Below, piece by piece: positions 17,693 to 26,046 of a DNA stretch of 64,000 nt (position 1 is its first letter; the number at the start of each line of letters is the position of its first letter). Where the stretch lies: assembly GCA_963844325.1 (NCBI GenBank), contig CAWJNV010000002.1, forward strand, positions 4,774,001 to 4,838,000, in the 5' to 3' direction. Below the pieces are notes generated by a model. The model saw only the letters and a program-made list of their open reading frames with translations, had not been told where the DNA came from and did no database searches. The stretch comes from CADCTQ01 sp963844325. Its GTDB lineage: Bacteria > Bacteroidota > Bacteroidia > Cytophagales > 172606-1. The translations under genes were made by a program, and so were the position numbers.

Positions 17693-19609
17693 ATGTCTTC
17701 CATTCACGGCATTCTGAAGCAATACTGGGGATACGACACCTTCCGCCCCGTGCAGGAGGAGATCATCCGGTCCGTCCTGGAAGGGAACGACACCCTGGCC
17801 CTGTTGCCCACCGGCGGCGGCAAGTCCATCTGTTTCCAGGTGCCCGCCCTGGTGTTCGAAGGCATCTGCGTGGTGATCTCGCCCCTCATCGCCCTGATGA
17901 AAGACCAGGTGGAAGGCCTCAAGAAGCGGGGCGTGTCGGCCCTTGCCATTTACTCGGGGATGAACCGCCGCGAAATCGACATTGCCCTCGACAACTGCGT
18001 GTACGGCGGCGTCAAGTTCCTCTACGTGTCGCCCGAACGCATCCAGACCGAACTGTTCCGGGAGCGGCTCAAGCAGATGCGGGTGGGCCTGCTGGCCGTT
18101 GACGAGGCGCACTGCATTTCCCAGTGGGGCTACGACTTCCGTCCCCCCTACCTGGAGATCGCCCAGCTGCGCGACTTCGTGCCGCAGGTCCCTATGATTG
18201 CCCTCACCGCCACGGCCACCCCCGTGGTACGCCAGGACATCATTGAAAAGCTGCGTTTCCGGCGCAACGGCCAGCTCTTTCAGAAAAGCTTCGCCCGGCC
18301 CAACCTCTCGTACTCGGCCTTCATGGAAGAAGACAAAGAGCGGAAACTGCTGCAAATCCTGCGCAACGTGCCCGGTACCGCCGTGGTGTACGTGCGCAAC
18401 CGCAAACGCACCCAGGAACTGGCCCACCTGCTCAACCAGCACGGCGTGCGGGCCGACTTCTACCACGCCGGCCTCGACAACGGGCAGCGTTCGGGCAAGC
18501 AGGACAACTGGATCAACAACCGCACGCGGGTAATCGTGGCAACCAACGCCTTCGGCATGGGCATCGACAAGCCCGACGTGCGGGTGGTGGTGCACATGGA
18601 CCTGCCCGACACGCTGGAAGCTTATTACCAGGAAGCCGGCCGGGGCGGCCGCGACGAAAAGAAGGCTTACGCCGTGGCCCTCTACCACCCCTCCGACCTC
18701 GACGACCTGCGGCGGCGCATCCAACTGACTCACCCTTCCGAAGCCACCCTCCGCCAGGTGTACCAGGCGCTGGCCAACCAGTTTCAACTGGCTGCCGGCA
18801 GCGGCTTCATGGCCAGCTTCGACTTTGAACTCGAATCGTTCCAGAAGAATTACAACCTGCCGGCCATTGAAACCCACTACGCCCTCAAGCGGCTCGAAGA
18901 AGCCGGCTTCGTGCAACTGAACGAAGGGTTTCACAGCCCCTCCAAGCTCCATTTCCCGGTGGACAAAAAGTCGCTGTACGAGTTCCAGATCGCCAACGCC
19001 GCCTACGATCCGCTCATCAAACTCGTGCTGCGCATGTACGGCGGCGAACTGTTCACCAACTTCGTGCCCGTGTCGGAGGTGCAGCTGGCCCGGCAACTGG
19101 GCGCCGAGCCGGCCACCGTGGTGCGGATGCTCGAACTGCTGCAACAGACGGGCATCGTGGTGTACGACAAGCAGAAAGACAAGCCCCAGCTTACTTTTAC
19201 CACCATCCGCTACGAGGCGGCCCGCCTGCCCCTCGACGTGAAAAGCATGAAAGAACGCCGGGAAAGGGACCGCCAGAAGGCCGAAGCCGTGATTGCCTAC
19301 ATGACTGACCCTGACAAGTGCCGGACGGCGTTGCTGCTCGACTACTTCGGGGAGGTCCTGGAAGAGCCGTGCGGCGTGTGCGATCACTGTTTGCAGCACA
19401 AAAAAGACAAAACCAACCCGGGCGACCACGACCGCCGGCGCCGGCAAATTCTGTCGCTGCTGGCCGGGCAGGAAATCTCCCTCCAGGCCCTGGTGGGACA
19501 GTTGGGACCGGGCGACGAAAACGAACTGCTCGACACCCTCCGCGAAATGGCCGGTGCCGGCGAAATCCACGTACTCGACAACGGGATCGTCCGCAAGGCG
19601 AAAGGTTAA
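17693..19609 (+). CDS. recQ: ATP-dependent DNA helicase RecQ
   Basis: 638 aa. Superfamily 2 helicase motifs: FRPVQEEII (motif 0), LLPTGGGKSICFQ (I), ISPLIALMKDQ (Ia), AVDEAHCISQWGYDFRP (II and the aromatic-rich loop), ALTATATP (III), YVRNRKRTQEL (IV), TNAFGMGIDKPDVR (V), YYQEAGRGGRD (VI). A winged-helix RQC region follows, then a Cys cluster (EEPCGVCDHCL) for zinc. A separate HRDC domain is not evident; the last 70 residues form a different small helical domain. Acts in recombination and replication-fork repair in the cytoplasm. Confidence 0.95.
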   Translation: MSSIHGILKQYWGYDTFRPVQEEIIRSVLEGNDTLALLPTGGGKSICFQVPALVFEGICVVISPLIALMKDQVEGLKKRGVSALAIYSGMNRREIDIALDNCVYGGVKFLYVSPERIQTELFRERLKQMRVGLLAVDEAHCISQWGYDFRPPYLEIAQLRDFVPQVPMIALTATATPVVRQDIIEKLRFRRNGQLFQKSFARPNLSYSAFMEEDKERKLLQILRNVPGTAVVYVRNRKRTQELAHLLNQHGVRADFYHAGLDNGQRSGKQDNWINNRTRVIVATNAFGMGIDKPDVRVVVHMDLPDTLEAYYQEAGRGGRDEKKAYAVALYHPSDLDDLRRRIQLTHPSEATLRQVYQALANQFQLAAGSGFMASFDFELESFQKNYNLPAIETHYALKRLEEAGFVQLNEGFHSPSKLHFPVDKKSLYEFQIANAAYDPLIKLVLRMYGGELFTNFVPVSEVQLARQLGAEPATVVRMLELLQQTGIVVYDKQKDKPQLTFTTIRYEAARLPLDVKSMKERRERDRQKAEAVIAYMTDPDKCRTALLLDYFGEVLEEPCGVCDHCLQHKKDKTNPGDHDRRRRQILSLLAGQEISLQALVGQLGPGDENELLDTLREMAGAGEIHVLDNGIVRKAKG

Positions 19610-19735
19610 ATGTTATATGGTTGCATGGCTATATGGTTGATCTCACACCTGTATGACCATGCAACCATCCAGCCATGCAACCATATAGCCATGCAACCAT
19701 ATAACATTCAACCATATAACATTCAACCATTCGAC
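19609..19735. repeat. AACCAT-word palindrome after recQ
   Basis: Arms 19609-19639 and 19678-19708 are perfect 31-bp reverse complements. The first arm starts on the last base of the recQ stop codon. Words of 7-8 nt (ATGGTTG, CATGGCT; AACCATAT, AACATTC) continue to 19735, past the second arm. Confidence 0.92.
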
Positions 19736-19746
19736 GCAATTCTCCG

Positions 19747-20676
19747 GTGCTCTTTCACGGTTATTACCGGCTCAACGAATCTCCCCCTGTGGTCAGCACC
19801 TGGGACGATGCCGCCCTGCGCCACCTGGCCGGCCAGCCTAACCGGGAACCGGTATATTGCCTGGTGCACCTGCCCTGGGACCACGCCGTAGCCCACCGGA
19901 TGCTGCGGAAAAAGCTGTTGTTCGCCTGGTTGCGCTACCAGGGCCTCCGCCCCCTGCTGGTTACCAACTCCCCCGCCGAAGACGCGTACCGCCGCCGGCT
20001 GGGCATTCCCGGTTTCCGGGGCATCAGCTACGTGTATACCGACGAAAAGGCGTATTCGGCCGAACCCGGGGTTGTTAAGTCATACGATGCCGTGTATACC
20101 GCCCAGTTGCAGCCCTTCAAGCGGCTCGAACTGGCGGCGGAGGTCGAAAGCTTGTTCGTGCTCACCTACACGCCGGGGCGCCCCGAAAACGACCTGCCGG
20201 CGTTCTGCCCGGCCCTGCGCCACGCGGCCTACAACCGGACGTGGGTGGACGGTGCCGGCAAGAACCGGATTTACAGCCAATCGAGGGTGGGATTGTGCCT
20301 TTCGGCGGTGGAGGGGCCCATGCTGGCCAGCCTGGAGTACCAACTGGCGGGGCTGCCCGTGGTAAGCACCCCCAGCAAGGGCGGCCGGGATACGTACTAC
20401 CACCCCGAAAGCTGCCTGGTGGTCGCCCCCGATGCCCGGGCCGTCAAAGCGGGCGTACGCGAAATGGCCGGCCGCAGCCTCGATCCGCTCACCATCCGCC
20501 AACGCACCCTGGCGCGGCTGGCGGCCGACCGCCGGGCGTACGTGGCCCACCTGGCGGCCTGCGTGCACCGGGGGGGCGGCACCCGGCTGGACCCGGAACG
20601 GCTCTACGAACGCCTGTTCACCGTCCCCGGGTCCAACTTCGTTCCCCTGGATGCGAAACAGCAGGAAAGGGCTTAA
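19747..20676 (+). CDS. glycosyltransferase-like protein
   Basis: 309 aa, starting at GTG because no ATG is available before the repeat. The C-terminal half has a GT4/GT-B-style donor site: GLCLSAVEGPMLASLEYQLAGLPVVST then GGRDTYYHPESCLVV, where the acidic residue in AVEG would contact the sugar-nucleotide. The N-terminal half is atypical for GT4 and shorter than usual (about 150 residues), so the acceptor is unknown. Cytoplasmic; no neighbouring polysaccharide genes. Confidence 0.65.
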   Translation: MLFHGYYRLNESPPVVSTWDDAALRHLAGQPNREPVYCLVHLPWDHAVAHRMLRKKLLFAWLRYQGLRPLLVTNSPAEDAYRRRLGIPGFRGISYVYTDEKAYSAEPGVVKSYDAVYTAQLQPFKRLELAAEVESLFVLTYTPGRPENDLPAFCPALRHAAYNRTWVDGAGKNRIYSQSRVGLCLSAVEGPMLASLEYQLAGLPVVSTPSKGGRDTYYHPESCLVVAPDARAVKAGVREMAGRSLDPLTIRQRTLARLAADRRAYVAHLAACVHRGGGTRLDPERLYERLFTVPGSNFVPLDAKQQERA

Positions 20677-20704
20677 AAAGCAAAAGGCCACCCGAAGGTA
20701 GCCT
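20674..20704 (-). terminator. intrinsic terminator with UUCG tetraloop
   Basis: On the minus strand an 8-bp stem AGGCTACC/GGTGGCCT closes a TTCG loop and is followed by TTTGCTTTTTAAG. It ends transcription of the Gly/Asn-rich protein gene and may also serve the + strand gene ending at 20676. Confidence 0.8.
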
Positions 20705-20724
20705 CTGCCGTATTCGCTCAAACT

Positions 20725-21180
20725 TTATTTTTTGCCTTTGCCGCCGTTGCCGCCGCCATTGCCTTTGCCACCACCGCCGTTTCCACCATTGCCGCCGCCG
20801 TTACCGCCACCGCCGTTGCCTTTCCCGTTGCCGCCGCCACCGTTGCCTTGTTCCTTGCCGCCGTTGCCGCCACCCTTGTTGTTATTGCTGTTGTTGTTGG
20901 CCGCCTGCGTCTTCACGGTCGTCTTCTGGTTGTTGTTGATGATGACCGTATTGTTGTTGCCACCGCCGTTGTTGCCGCCCCCGTTGTTGTGGGAAGGATG
21001 GTGCGGGTTGTTGGGGTTCTTGTACCAGCCCTTGTGGTTCCCGTTGTCCTTGCGGGCGGCGGGGGCCGGTGCCGAAGCCGTGGGGCGGCGGTTCACGACT
21101 ACCGTCGTGGTCCGGCGCACGCAGGCCGACTGGCTCACCACCAGCGCAATTGCGAATAAAATGTAGATTGCTCGTATCAT
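20725..21180 (-). CDS. Gly/Asn-rich low-complexity secreted protein
   Basis: 151 aa. N-terminal hydrophobic segment MIRAIYILFAIALVVSQSAC suggests a signal peptide, possibly a lipoprotein with Cys20, although the -3 residue is not the preferred leucine. The rest is low complexity: NNGGGNN, then blocks of GNGGGG and Lys to the end (GGNGGKGKK). The DNA is a GCC/ACC-type microsatellite likely to vary in length between strains. Probably disordered at the cell surface. No function can be assigned. Confidence 0.65.
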   Translation of the reverse strand: MIRAIYILFAIALVVSQSACVRRTTTVVVNRRPTASAPAPAARKDNGNHKGWYKNPNNPHHPSHNNGGGNNGGGNNNTVIINNNQKTTVKTQAANNNSNNNKGGGNGGKEQGNGGGGNGKGNGGGGNGGGNGGNGGGGKGNGGGNGGKGKK

Positions 21181-21207
21181 AGTTATGTAGGTATGAGATG
21201 CCGTTGA

Positions 21208-21789
21208 TTAGAAATTGAACCGGCCGCCGAGGCCCAGGGGCACGTTCACCCAGAAGGGCGACGGTACAATTTCAATGTGCAGTCCAAGGTCCGTAAACAG
21301 GGAAATGGGGGTGCTGGGAATCGTCCATTCGAGGCCGAGGAGGGCGTTGGCACCCAGCGCTACGCGGTTTTCGTGGTAACCGTAGGAATAATTGTAGCCG
21401 TACTTCTTGTAGAAATCGTCGTCGTGGTAGTAGTAGAACCGGCGGGAGCTTAACTGGCCGCCCAGGCCCCAGTACCACTCGAGACCTTCCACGCCGCCAA
21501 TGCTTTTCTGACCGATGTAGTTGACGCCCAGCGCAATGCCGGAAGCCCGGTAGCCGCCGTAGCCCCGGTAGGTGTAGGACCGCGATTCACCGCCGTAGAA
21601 CATGCCGGTGCTGCCCAGATTCACTTCGAGGGCGTTGCTGCCGAAATACTTGCGCACATTGAGGCCGGCCGGGTCACCGAGCCGGAGGCCTACTGCCCAG
21701 TTGCGGGAAGAACCCGAAGAACGGCGCTGCGCCTGCGCCGTTACGAAAAGGGAAAGGAGAAGAACCAGGGAAAGAACCGTTTTTTTCAT
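21208..21789 (-). CDS. small outer-membrane beta-barrel protein
   Basis: 193 aa from MKKTVLSLVLLLSLFVTAQAQ, a clean signal peptide ending AQA. The mature part alternates polar and aromatic residues (WAVGLRLGDPAG, YYHDDDFYKKYGY) and ends in a phenylalanine (LGLGGRFNF), the usual signature for BAM-dependent insertion. Size fits an 8-stranded barrel. The exact TTG-N19-TACTTTTG promoter upstream suggests strong expression. Role unknown. Confidence 0.82.
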   Translation of the reverse strand: MKKTVLSLVLLLSLFVTAQAQRRSSGSSRNWAVGLRLGDPAGLNVRKYFGSNALEVNLGSTGMFYGGESRSYTYRGYGGYRASGIALGVNYIGQKSIGGVEGLEWYWGLGGQLSSRRFYYYHDDDFYKKYGYNYSYGYHENRVALGANALLGLEWTIPSTPISLFTDLGLHIEIVPSPFWVNVPLGLGGRFNF

Positions 21790-21825
21790 ACTGTTTGGCC
21801 TGCGATAAAGAAAAGTTGTACGGCA

Positions 21826-21855
21826 CAAAAGTATGCGTAATTAATTCCCGGGCAA
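21826..21855 (-). promoter_or_regulatory. consensus Bacteroidota promoter (TTG-N19-TACTTTTG)
   Basis: On the minus strand TTG at 21855-21853, exactly 19 nt, then TACTTTTG at 21833-21826. It is the best promoter match in the window; the ATG of the beta-barrel gene is 36 nt downstream. Confidence 0.75.
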
Positions 21856-21934
21856 GGCAGGTAAACGCCGCTTCCGGAGCCCCTGTTGCAAAGAATGTAA
21901 GATTGGGGCGCCCGGAAGGGAGTTACCGGCTTGT

Positions 21935-23002
21935 TTACGCCGAAGCCGCCTCAAATTTGCCCAGGGCCGCCAGCAGTTGCCGGTTTTCCTCGGCAGTGCC
22001 CACGCTGATGCGCAGACAACCCTCGCACAGTTTCACGTTGGAGCGGTCCCGCACGATGATTTTCCGGTTCACCAGAAAGTGATACACGGCCCGGGCATCC
22101 TGCACTTTTACGAGCAGAAAATTGGCGTCCGACGGGTACACGTGCCGCACGATGGGCAGTTCCACCAACCGGTCGCGGAGCCAGTCCCGCTGCCGCAGGA
22201 TCTCTCCCACCATTTTTTCCACGGAGGTAAGGTTATCGAGGCTTTCACCGACCAGTTGCTGGGTTACGCCGTTGACGTTGTAGGGCGGCTTGAGCTTGTT
22301 GAGAATGGCAATGATGGCAGACCCGGCAAACGCCATGCCCAGCCGTAGCGAGGCCAGGCCCCACGCCTTGGAGAACGTTTGCAGCACCACCAGGTTGGGG
22401 TACGCGTCGAGGCGGCGCACGAAGCTGGGGCCTTGGGCAAAGTCAATGTAGGCTTCGTCCACGACCACCAGCCCGGGGAATACGTCGAGCACCCGGAGGA
22501 TGTCTTCGGTGCGGAGCCGGTTGCCGGTGGGGTTGTTGGGCGAACAAAAGAAGAGGAGTTTGGCCTTCGGGTGCGTCTCGATGGCCCGCAGAACGGCCGG
22601 CAGGTCGATCTGGAAGTCGGGCGTGAGCGGCACTTTCACCAGCGACACGTCGTTGATGGAGGCGCTTACCTCGTACATGCCGTAGGTGGGCGGCAGCAGG
22701 ATCACTTCGTCCGCCTGCGGCGTGCAGGTGGCCCGGATGAGCAGGTCAATGGCTTCGTCGCTGCCGTTGCCCAGAAAAATCTGGTTCGGCGCTACCCCCC
22801 GGATGGCCGCCAATTTCCCTTTGATGGCCGACTGGTACGGGTCGGGGTAACGGTTGTAGGGCTGCGGGGTGATGGAGCCAATCGGGTTTTCGTTGGCGTC
22901 CATGAAAATGCCCTCGGTGCCCTCGTACTCATCCCGGGCCGAAGCGTACGGGGTAAGCGTAAGGATGTGGGGGCGGAGTATAGCGTTGAGGTCGAAAGAC
23001 AT
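21935..23002 (-). CDS. hisC: histidinol-phosphate aminotransferase
   Basis: 355 aa, fold-type I PLP enzyme. ANENPIGSI near the N-terminus, GNGSDEAIDLL for phosphate-group contacts, CSPNNPTGN, DEAYIDFA (Asp pairing the pyridine N), and the Schiff-base lysine in TFSKAWGLASLRLGMAF. Transfers the amino group from glutamate to imidazole acetol phosphate in histidine synthesis; some members act on aromatic keto acids. No other his genes are nearby, so the assignment rests on sequence alone. Confidence 0.9.
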   Translation of the reverse strand: MSFDLNAILRPHILTLTPYASARDEYEGTEGIFMDANENPIGSITPQPYNRYPDPYQSAIKGKLAAIRGVAPNQIFLGNGSDEAIDLLIRATCTPQADEVILLPPTYGMYEVSASINDVSLVKVPLTPDFQIDLPAVLRAIETHPKAKLLFFCSPNNPTGNRLRTEDILRVLDVFPGLVVVDEAYIDFAQGPSFVRRLDAYPNLVVLQTFSKAWGLASLRLGMAFAGSAIIAILNKLKPPYNVNGVTQQLVGESLDNLTSVEKMVGEILRQRDWLRDRLVELPIVRHVYPSDANFLLVKVQDARAVYHFLVNRKIIVRDRSNVKLCEGCLRISVGTAEENRQLLAALGKFEAASA

Positions 23003-23032
23003 GGTTGTTCGTGGTCGGTTGTTGGTTGTTCG
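23003..23032. repeat. single-armed heptamer array
   Basis: Reads GTTGTTC, GTGGTCG, GTTGTTG, GTTGTTC in 7-nt register and fills the gap between the stop of the isomerase gene and the hisC start codon on the minus strand. Confidence 0.7.
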
Positions 23033-24178
23033 CTACTGCCCTAGCTCATCCATCGTGCGGAGGGGAATATCCTTGCCGGTTGGTTCGGAAAGCGGGCGGT
23101 GGGCACTGCGGTCGTAGGCGTAGCCGGCTTCGCCCAGGGGCCAGAGCATGGGGGCCAGGAAGTGGACGGTGGCCCGGAAGCCCTGCACGGTGGCGCCCAG
23201 GTTGCCGGTGCCCTTGGAGTTGTCGGCCTCGTTTTCCATTTCAAACGCCCCTTTGAAGCCCCGCTCGTTGAGCACCTCCCCGAATTCCCGCCAGTCCATG
23301 CTGTCGGAGCCGCCGAAGCCGGGCATCATGGCCTCGTAATTGTGGCGGTCCCAGTCGTGGGCGGGCAGCGGAATGCCGGCTTGCCGGGCCAGCTCCGGGT
23401 CAACGGTTTGCGCGGGGTACATGCTTCCCCAGTGCGTCCGGGTCCGGTTCTGGAGGTTCCGGGTGGCCTTCACGTGGATGCGGTGCAGGCGGCTCATGTC
23501 GGTTTCGCGGATCACGTCGGCGGGGTTGGTGTGCTGCCACACGTCGTGCGAGGGGTCGTAGATTTCGCCGTGGGCCCGGCTGGGAATGAGGGCGTACATC
23601 AGCTTGCGGGCCGCCAGCACGCCGGTCAGGTTGTTGAACGTGGTGGTGTAGCCCGCCGCCCGCCAGCCTTCCATCGGGCAGTTCTCGTAGAGCAGGGTCA
23701 CACCCAGGTCCTCGGCGTAGCGGATGATGGGCGCAAACACCTTTACGTACGCGTCGAGGTTTTTCCCAAAGCCTCCTTCCTCAGCGCCGAGTTCGTGGTT
23801 GTAGCCCACGAAGGTGCCCACCTTCACGCCGTTGGCGTCGCCGCCGAGCAGGTGCGCCATGCGGATGAGGCGCAGCAGGTGGTCCTGGTTTTTGCGCCGC
23901 TGCCCGGGGTCGCCCCCGATCAGGTTCTCGAACGCCCCGACCGACAGCGACAGCCCCGCGTGGTTGAAGGTATCAATGATCTGCCGGGCCGTGTCGGGGG
24001 TGAAACTTTCGTAGTCGAGGTGGGTGGCAATGTGGTCGGTGCGGGTGCCGTCGCGGCGGAACACGCACAGGTCAAGCCCCTGCGCCCCGATGGCTACGGT
24101 TTTTTCGATGACCTGCTCCAGCGACAGCCCGGGAAAAGCCGAGCTCATGACCCAAATCGGATTGTTAAGCGGTTGCAT
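23033..24178 (-). CDS. sugar phosphate isomerase/epimerase (xylose isomerase-like TIM barrel)
   Basis: 381 aa from MQPLNNPIWVMSSAFPG. AP-endonuclease-2/xylose isomerase-like barrel: metal-binding residues are suggested by LLYENCPMEGW (Glu), DPSHDVWQHTNP (Asp, His), HVKATR (His) and FEMENEAD (Glu). Probably isomerises or epimerises a sugar derivative, using a divalent metal, in the cytoplasm. The frame stays open far upstream only because it lies opposite a GC-rich gene. Lies 30 nt upstream of hisC on the same strand. Confidence 0.85.
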   Translation of the reverse strand: MQPLNNPIWVMSSAFPGLSLEQVIEKTVAIGAQGLDLCVFRRDGTRTDHIATHLDYESFTPDTARQIIDTFNHAGLSLSVGAFENLIGGDPGQRRKNQDHLLRLIRMAHLLGGDANGVKVGTFVGYNHELGAEEGGFGKNLDAYVKVFAPIIRYAEDLGVTLLYENCPMEGWRAAGYTTTFNNLTGVLAARKLMYALIPSRAHGEIYDPSHDVWQHTNPADVIRETDMSRLHRIHVKATRNLQNRTRTHWGSMYPAQTVDPELARQAGIPLPAHDWDRHNYEAMMPGFGGSDSMDWREFGEVLNERGFKGAFEMENEADNSKGTGNLGATVQGFRATVHFLAPMLWPLGEAGYAYDRSAHRPLSEPTGKDIPLRTMDELGQ

Positions 24179-24364
24179 GGCGTGGTTCGGAATTAGAATG
24201 GCGAAATTACCCTTTCCATTTAAAAGTACGGCAATGCCGCCGCCAGAATTACGCAATCTCTCCCCTTCGCCCCGGCCGGCGGCTTTTTTTCCTATTCCGG
24301 GAACGCTTATCTTACACGCCGGGAGGGCCGCGCCGTGCCATTCCCCAGGCAGCAACTTACCCCA

Positions 24365-25453
24365 ATGCAACCCGAAAAACTGAATATTCTCTACGTGGAT
24401 GACGAAGAACAGAACCTGATCTCCTTCAAGGCTGCTTTTCGCCGGAACCACCACGTGTACACGGCCACCAGCGGCCGGGCCGGGCTCGAAATTCTCCAGC
24501 AACACCCCATCCACCTGATCGTCACCGACCAGCGCATGCCCGAAATGACCGGCATCCAGTTCCTGGAAAAAGTCATTCACCTCTATCCCGATACGGTCCG
24601 GATGATCCTGACGGGGTTCAGCGACGTGGAAGTCATCATCAGCGCCATCAATACGGGCCGCGTGTTCCGCTACATCACCAAGCCCTGGGACCAGAACGAA
24701 CTGCGCATGACCCTCGACAATGCCAGCCAGTTTTACTGGCTGCAGCAAAAGAACAAAACGCTGGTGGAAGAACTGCAACAAAAGGTGCTGGAACAGGAAA
24801 AAACGCTGAAGCTTTTCCAGAAGTACGTACCCGAAGAGGTGGTGCAGCAAACCCTCCAGGCCGACGAAAGCGACCTGTTCCGGGGCGAAGTCCGCCACGT
24901 GGCCGTGCTGTTCTGCGACGTGCGGGGCTTTACCACGTTCAGCGAACAGATGACGCCGCCCGAGGTGGTGGATTTTCTCAATGCCTACTACGGCATCATG
25001 GCCGACTGCATCCGCCTCCACAAGGGCACGGTGAACCAGTTCGTGGGCGACGAAATTTTTGCCTGCTTCGGGGCGCCGCTGCTCACCGAGCAAAATGAAC
25101 GGAACGCCGTGTTCTGCGCCCTGGAAATGATCAAACGGCTCGACAAACTCAATGAACGCTACGCCACCAAATTGGGCCGGCGCATTGCGGTGGGCATCGG
25201 CATCCACGCCGGTGAGGTGGTGGCGGGCAACACGGGCTCCGAAGACCGCATCGGCTACTCGGTGACGGGCGACACCGTCAACACCGGCAGCCGGATCGAA
25301 TCCCTCACCCGGGACTTTCCCAACACGATCCTGGTGAGCGAAACGGTGTACCGGCAAGTGGCGCACCTGGTGAATGCCCGTGCCTGGGAGCCCGTCCTGC
25401 TCAAAGGCAAAAAAGATCCCTTCCAGGTGTACCAGCTGGAGGGGATGAAGTGA
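24365..25453 (+). CDS. response regulator with class III nucleotide cyclase output
   Basis: 362 aa. Residues 1-125 are a receiver domain (ILYVDDEEQNL, phospho-Asp in LIVTDQRMPEMTG, Thr in ILTGFSD, Lys in ITKPWDQ). A coiled-coil linker (KTLVEELQQKVLEQEKTLKL) leads to a class III adenylate/guanylate cyclase domain. Both metal aspartates are present (LFCDVRGFTTF; VGDEIFACFGAP), as are the Asn and Arg in VNTGSRIES. Phosphorylation should control cyclic nucleotide synthesis; cAMP versus cGMP cannot be decided from these motifs. No partner kinase is adjacent. Confidence 0.9.
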   Translation: MQPEKLNILYVDDEEQNLISFKAAFRRNHHVYTATSGRAGLEILQQHPIHLIVTDQRMPEMTGIQFLEKVIHLYPDTVRMILTGFSDVEVIISAINTGRVFRYITKPWDQNELRMTLDNASQFYWLQQKNKTLVEELQQKVLEQEKTLKLFQKYVPEEVVQQTLQADESDLFRGEVRHVAVLFCDVRGFTTFSEQMTPPEVVDFLNAYYGIMADCIRLHKGTVNQFVGDEIFACFGAPLLTEQNERNAVFCALEMIKRLDKLNERYATKLGRRIAVGIGIHAGEVVAGNTGSEDRIGYSVTGDTVNTGSRIESLTRDFPNTILVSETVYRQVAHLVNARAWEPVLLKGKKDPFQVYQLEGMK

Positions 25454-25457
25454 GGGT

Positions 25458-25495
25458 TGGTCTCCTGTCTTACGTCTAACATCTACTGTCTGTTT
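25458..25495. repeat. single-armed heptamer array
   Basis: GTCTCCT, GTCTTAC, GTCTAAC, ATCTACT, GTCTGTT in exact 7-nt register between the cyclase stop and the arfB start codon. Confidence 0.75.
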
Positions 25496-25915
25496 ATGAG
25501 TGCATTGCAGAACCGGGACTTTTCGGGTGAATTCATTTTTTCGGCCACGCGGGGCGGTGGGCCCGGCGGGCAGAACGTGAACAAGGTGTCTACCAAGGTA
25601 GAACTGCGCTTCCCCGTGGAAACCTCGCAATTACTCACCGAAGAGGAGAAGGCGCTGGTGCGGGAGAAACTGGCCAATAAGATCAGTTCCGAAGGGCACC
25701 TGATCCTGACGGCGCAGGCCGAACGGAGCCAGTTGCTCAACAAGCAGGCCGCCGTCAAGAAGTTCTACCACCTGCTGCAAACGGCCCTCCGGAAAGAAAA
25801 GCCCCGCAAGGAAACCAAGCCCACGGCCGCTTCGGTGCGCGAACGCCTGCAAACCAAGCGCAAAGCCGCCGCTAAAAAAGCTACCCGCCGCACCCGCAAT
25901 TTCGGCGAGGAGTAG
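25496..25915 (+). CDS. arfB: ribosome-rescue peptidyl-tRNA hydrolase ArfB
   Basis: 139 aa. The release-factor catalytic loop is present as GGGPGGQNVNKVSTKVELRF (GGQ motif), followed by a basic tail (KRKAAAKKATRRTRNFGEE) that in ArfB/YaeJ enters the empty mRNA channel. No codon-recognition domain, hence rescue rather than normal termination. Hydrolyses peptidyl-tRNA on stalled ribosomes. ATG follows a heptamer array directly after the cyclase gene. Confidence 0.93.
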   Translation: MSALQNRDFSGEFIFSATRGGGPGGQNVNKVSTKVELRFPVETSQLLTEEEKALVREKLANKISSEGHLILTAQAERSQLLNKQAAVKKFYHLLQTALRKEKPRKETKPTAASVRERLQTKRKAAAKKATRRTRNFGEE

Positions 25916-26046
25916 AATGCCGCCGGAAGGCTGGTTTTTTGCGGTTTCGCTTTGCTTGACTAAAAAACAATCTGCATTTTAGAGGGATGGAATTTTATTT
26001 TTCCAACCTCATTCACTAACCACTTCTTCTCAATACAACCAACCCA

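Noticed and set aside
23033..25630. One 865-aa minus-strand protein covering the isomerase and beyond
   Set aside because: The part beyond 24178 is the open complement of the cyclase gene; protein family similarity ends at MQPLNNP.
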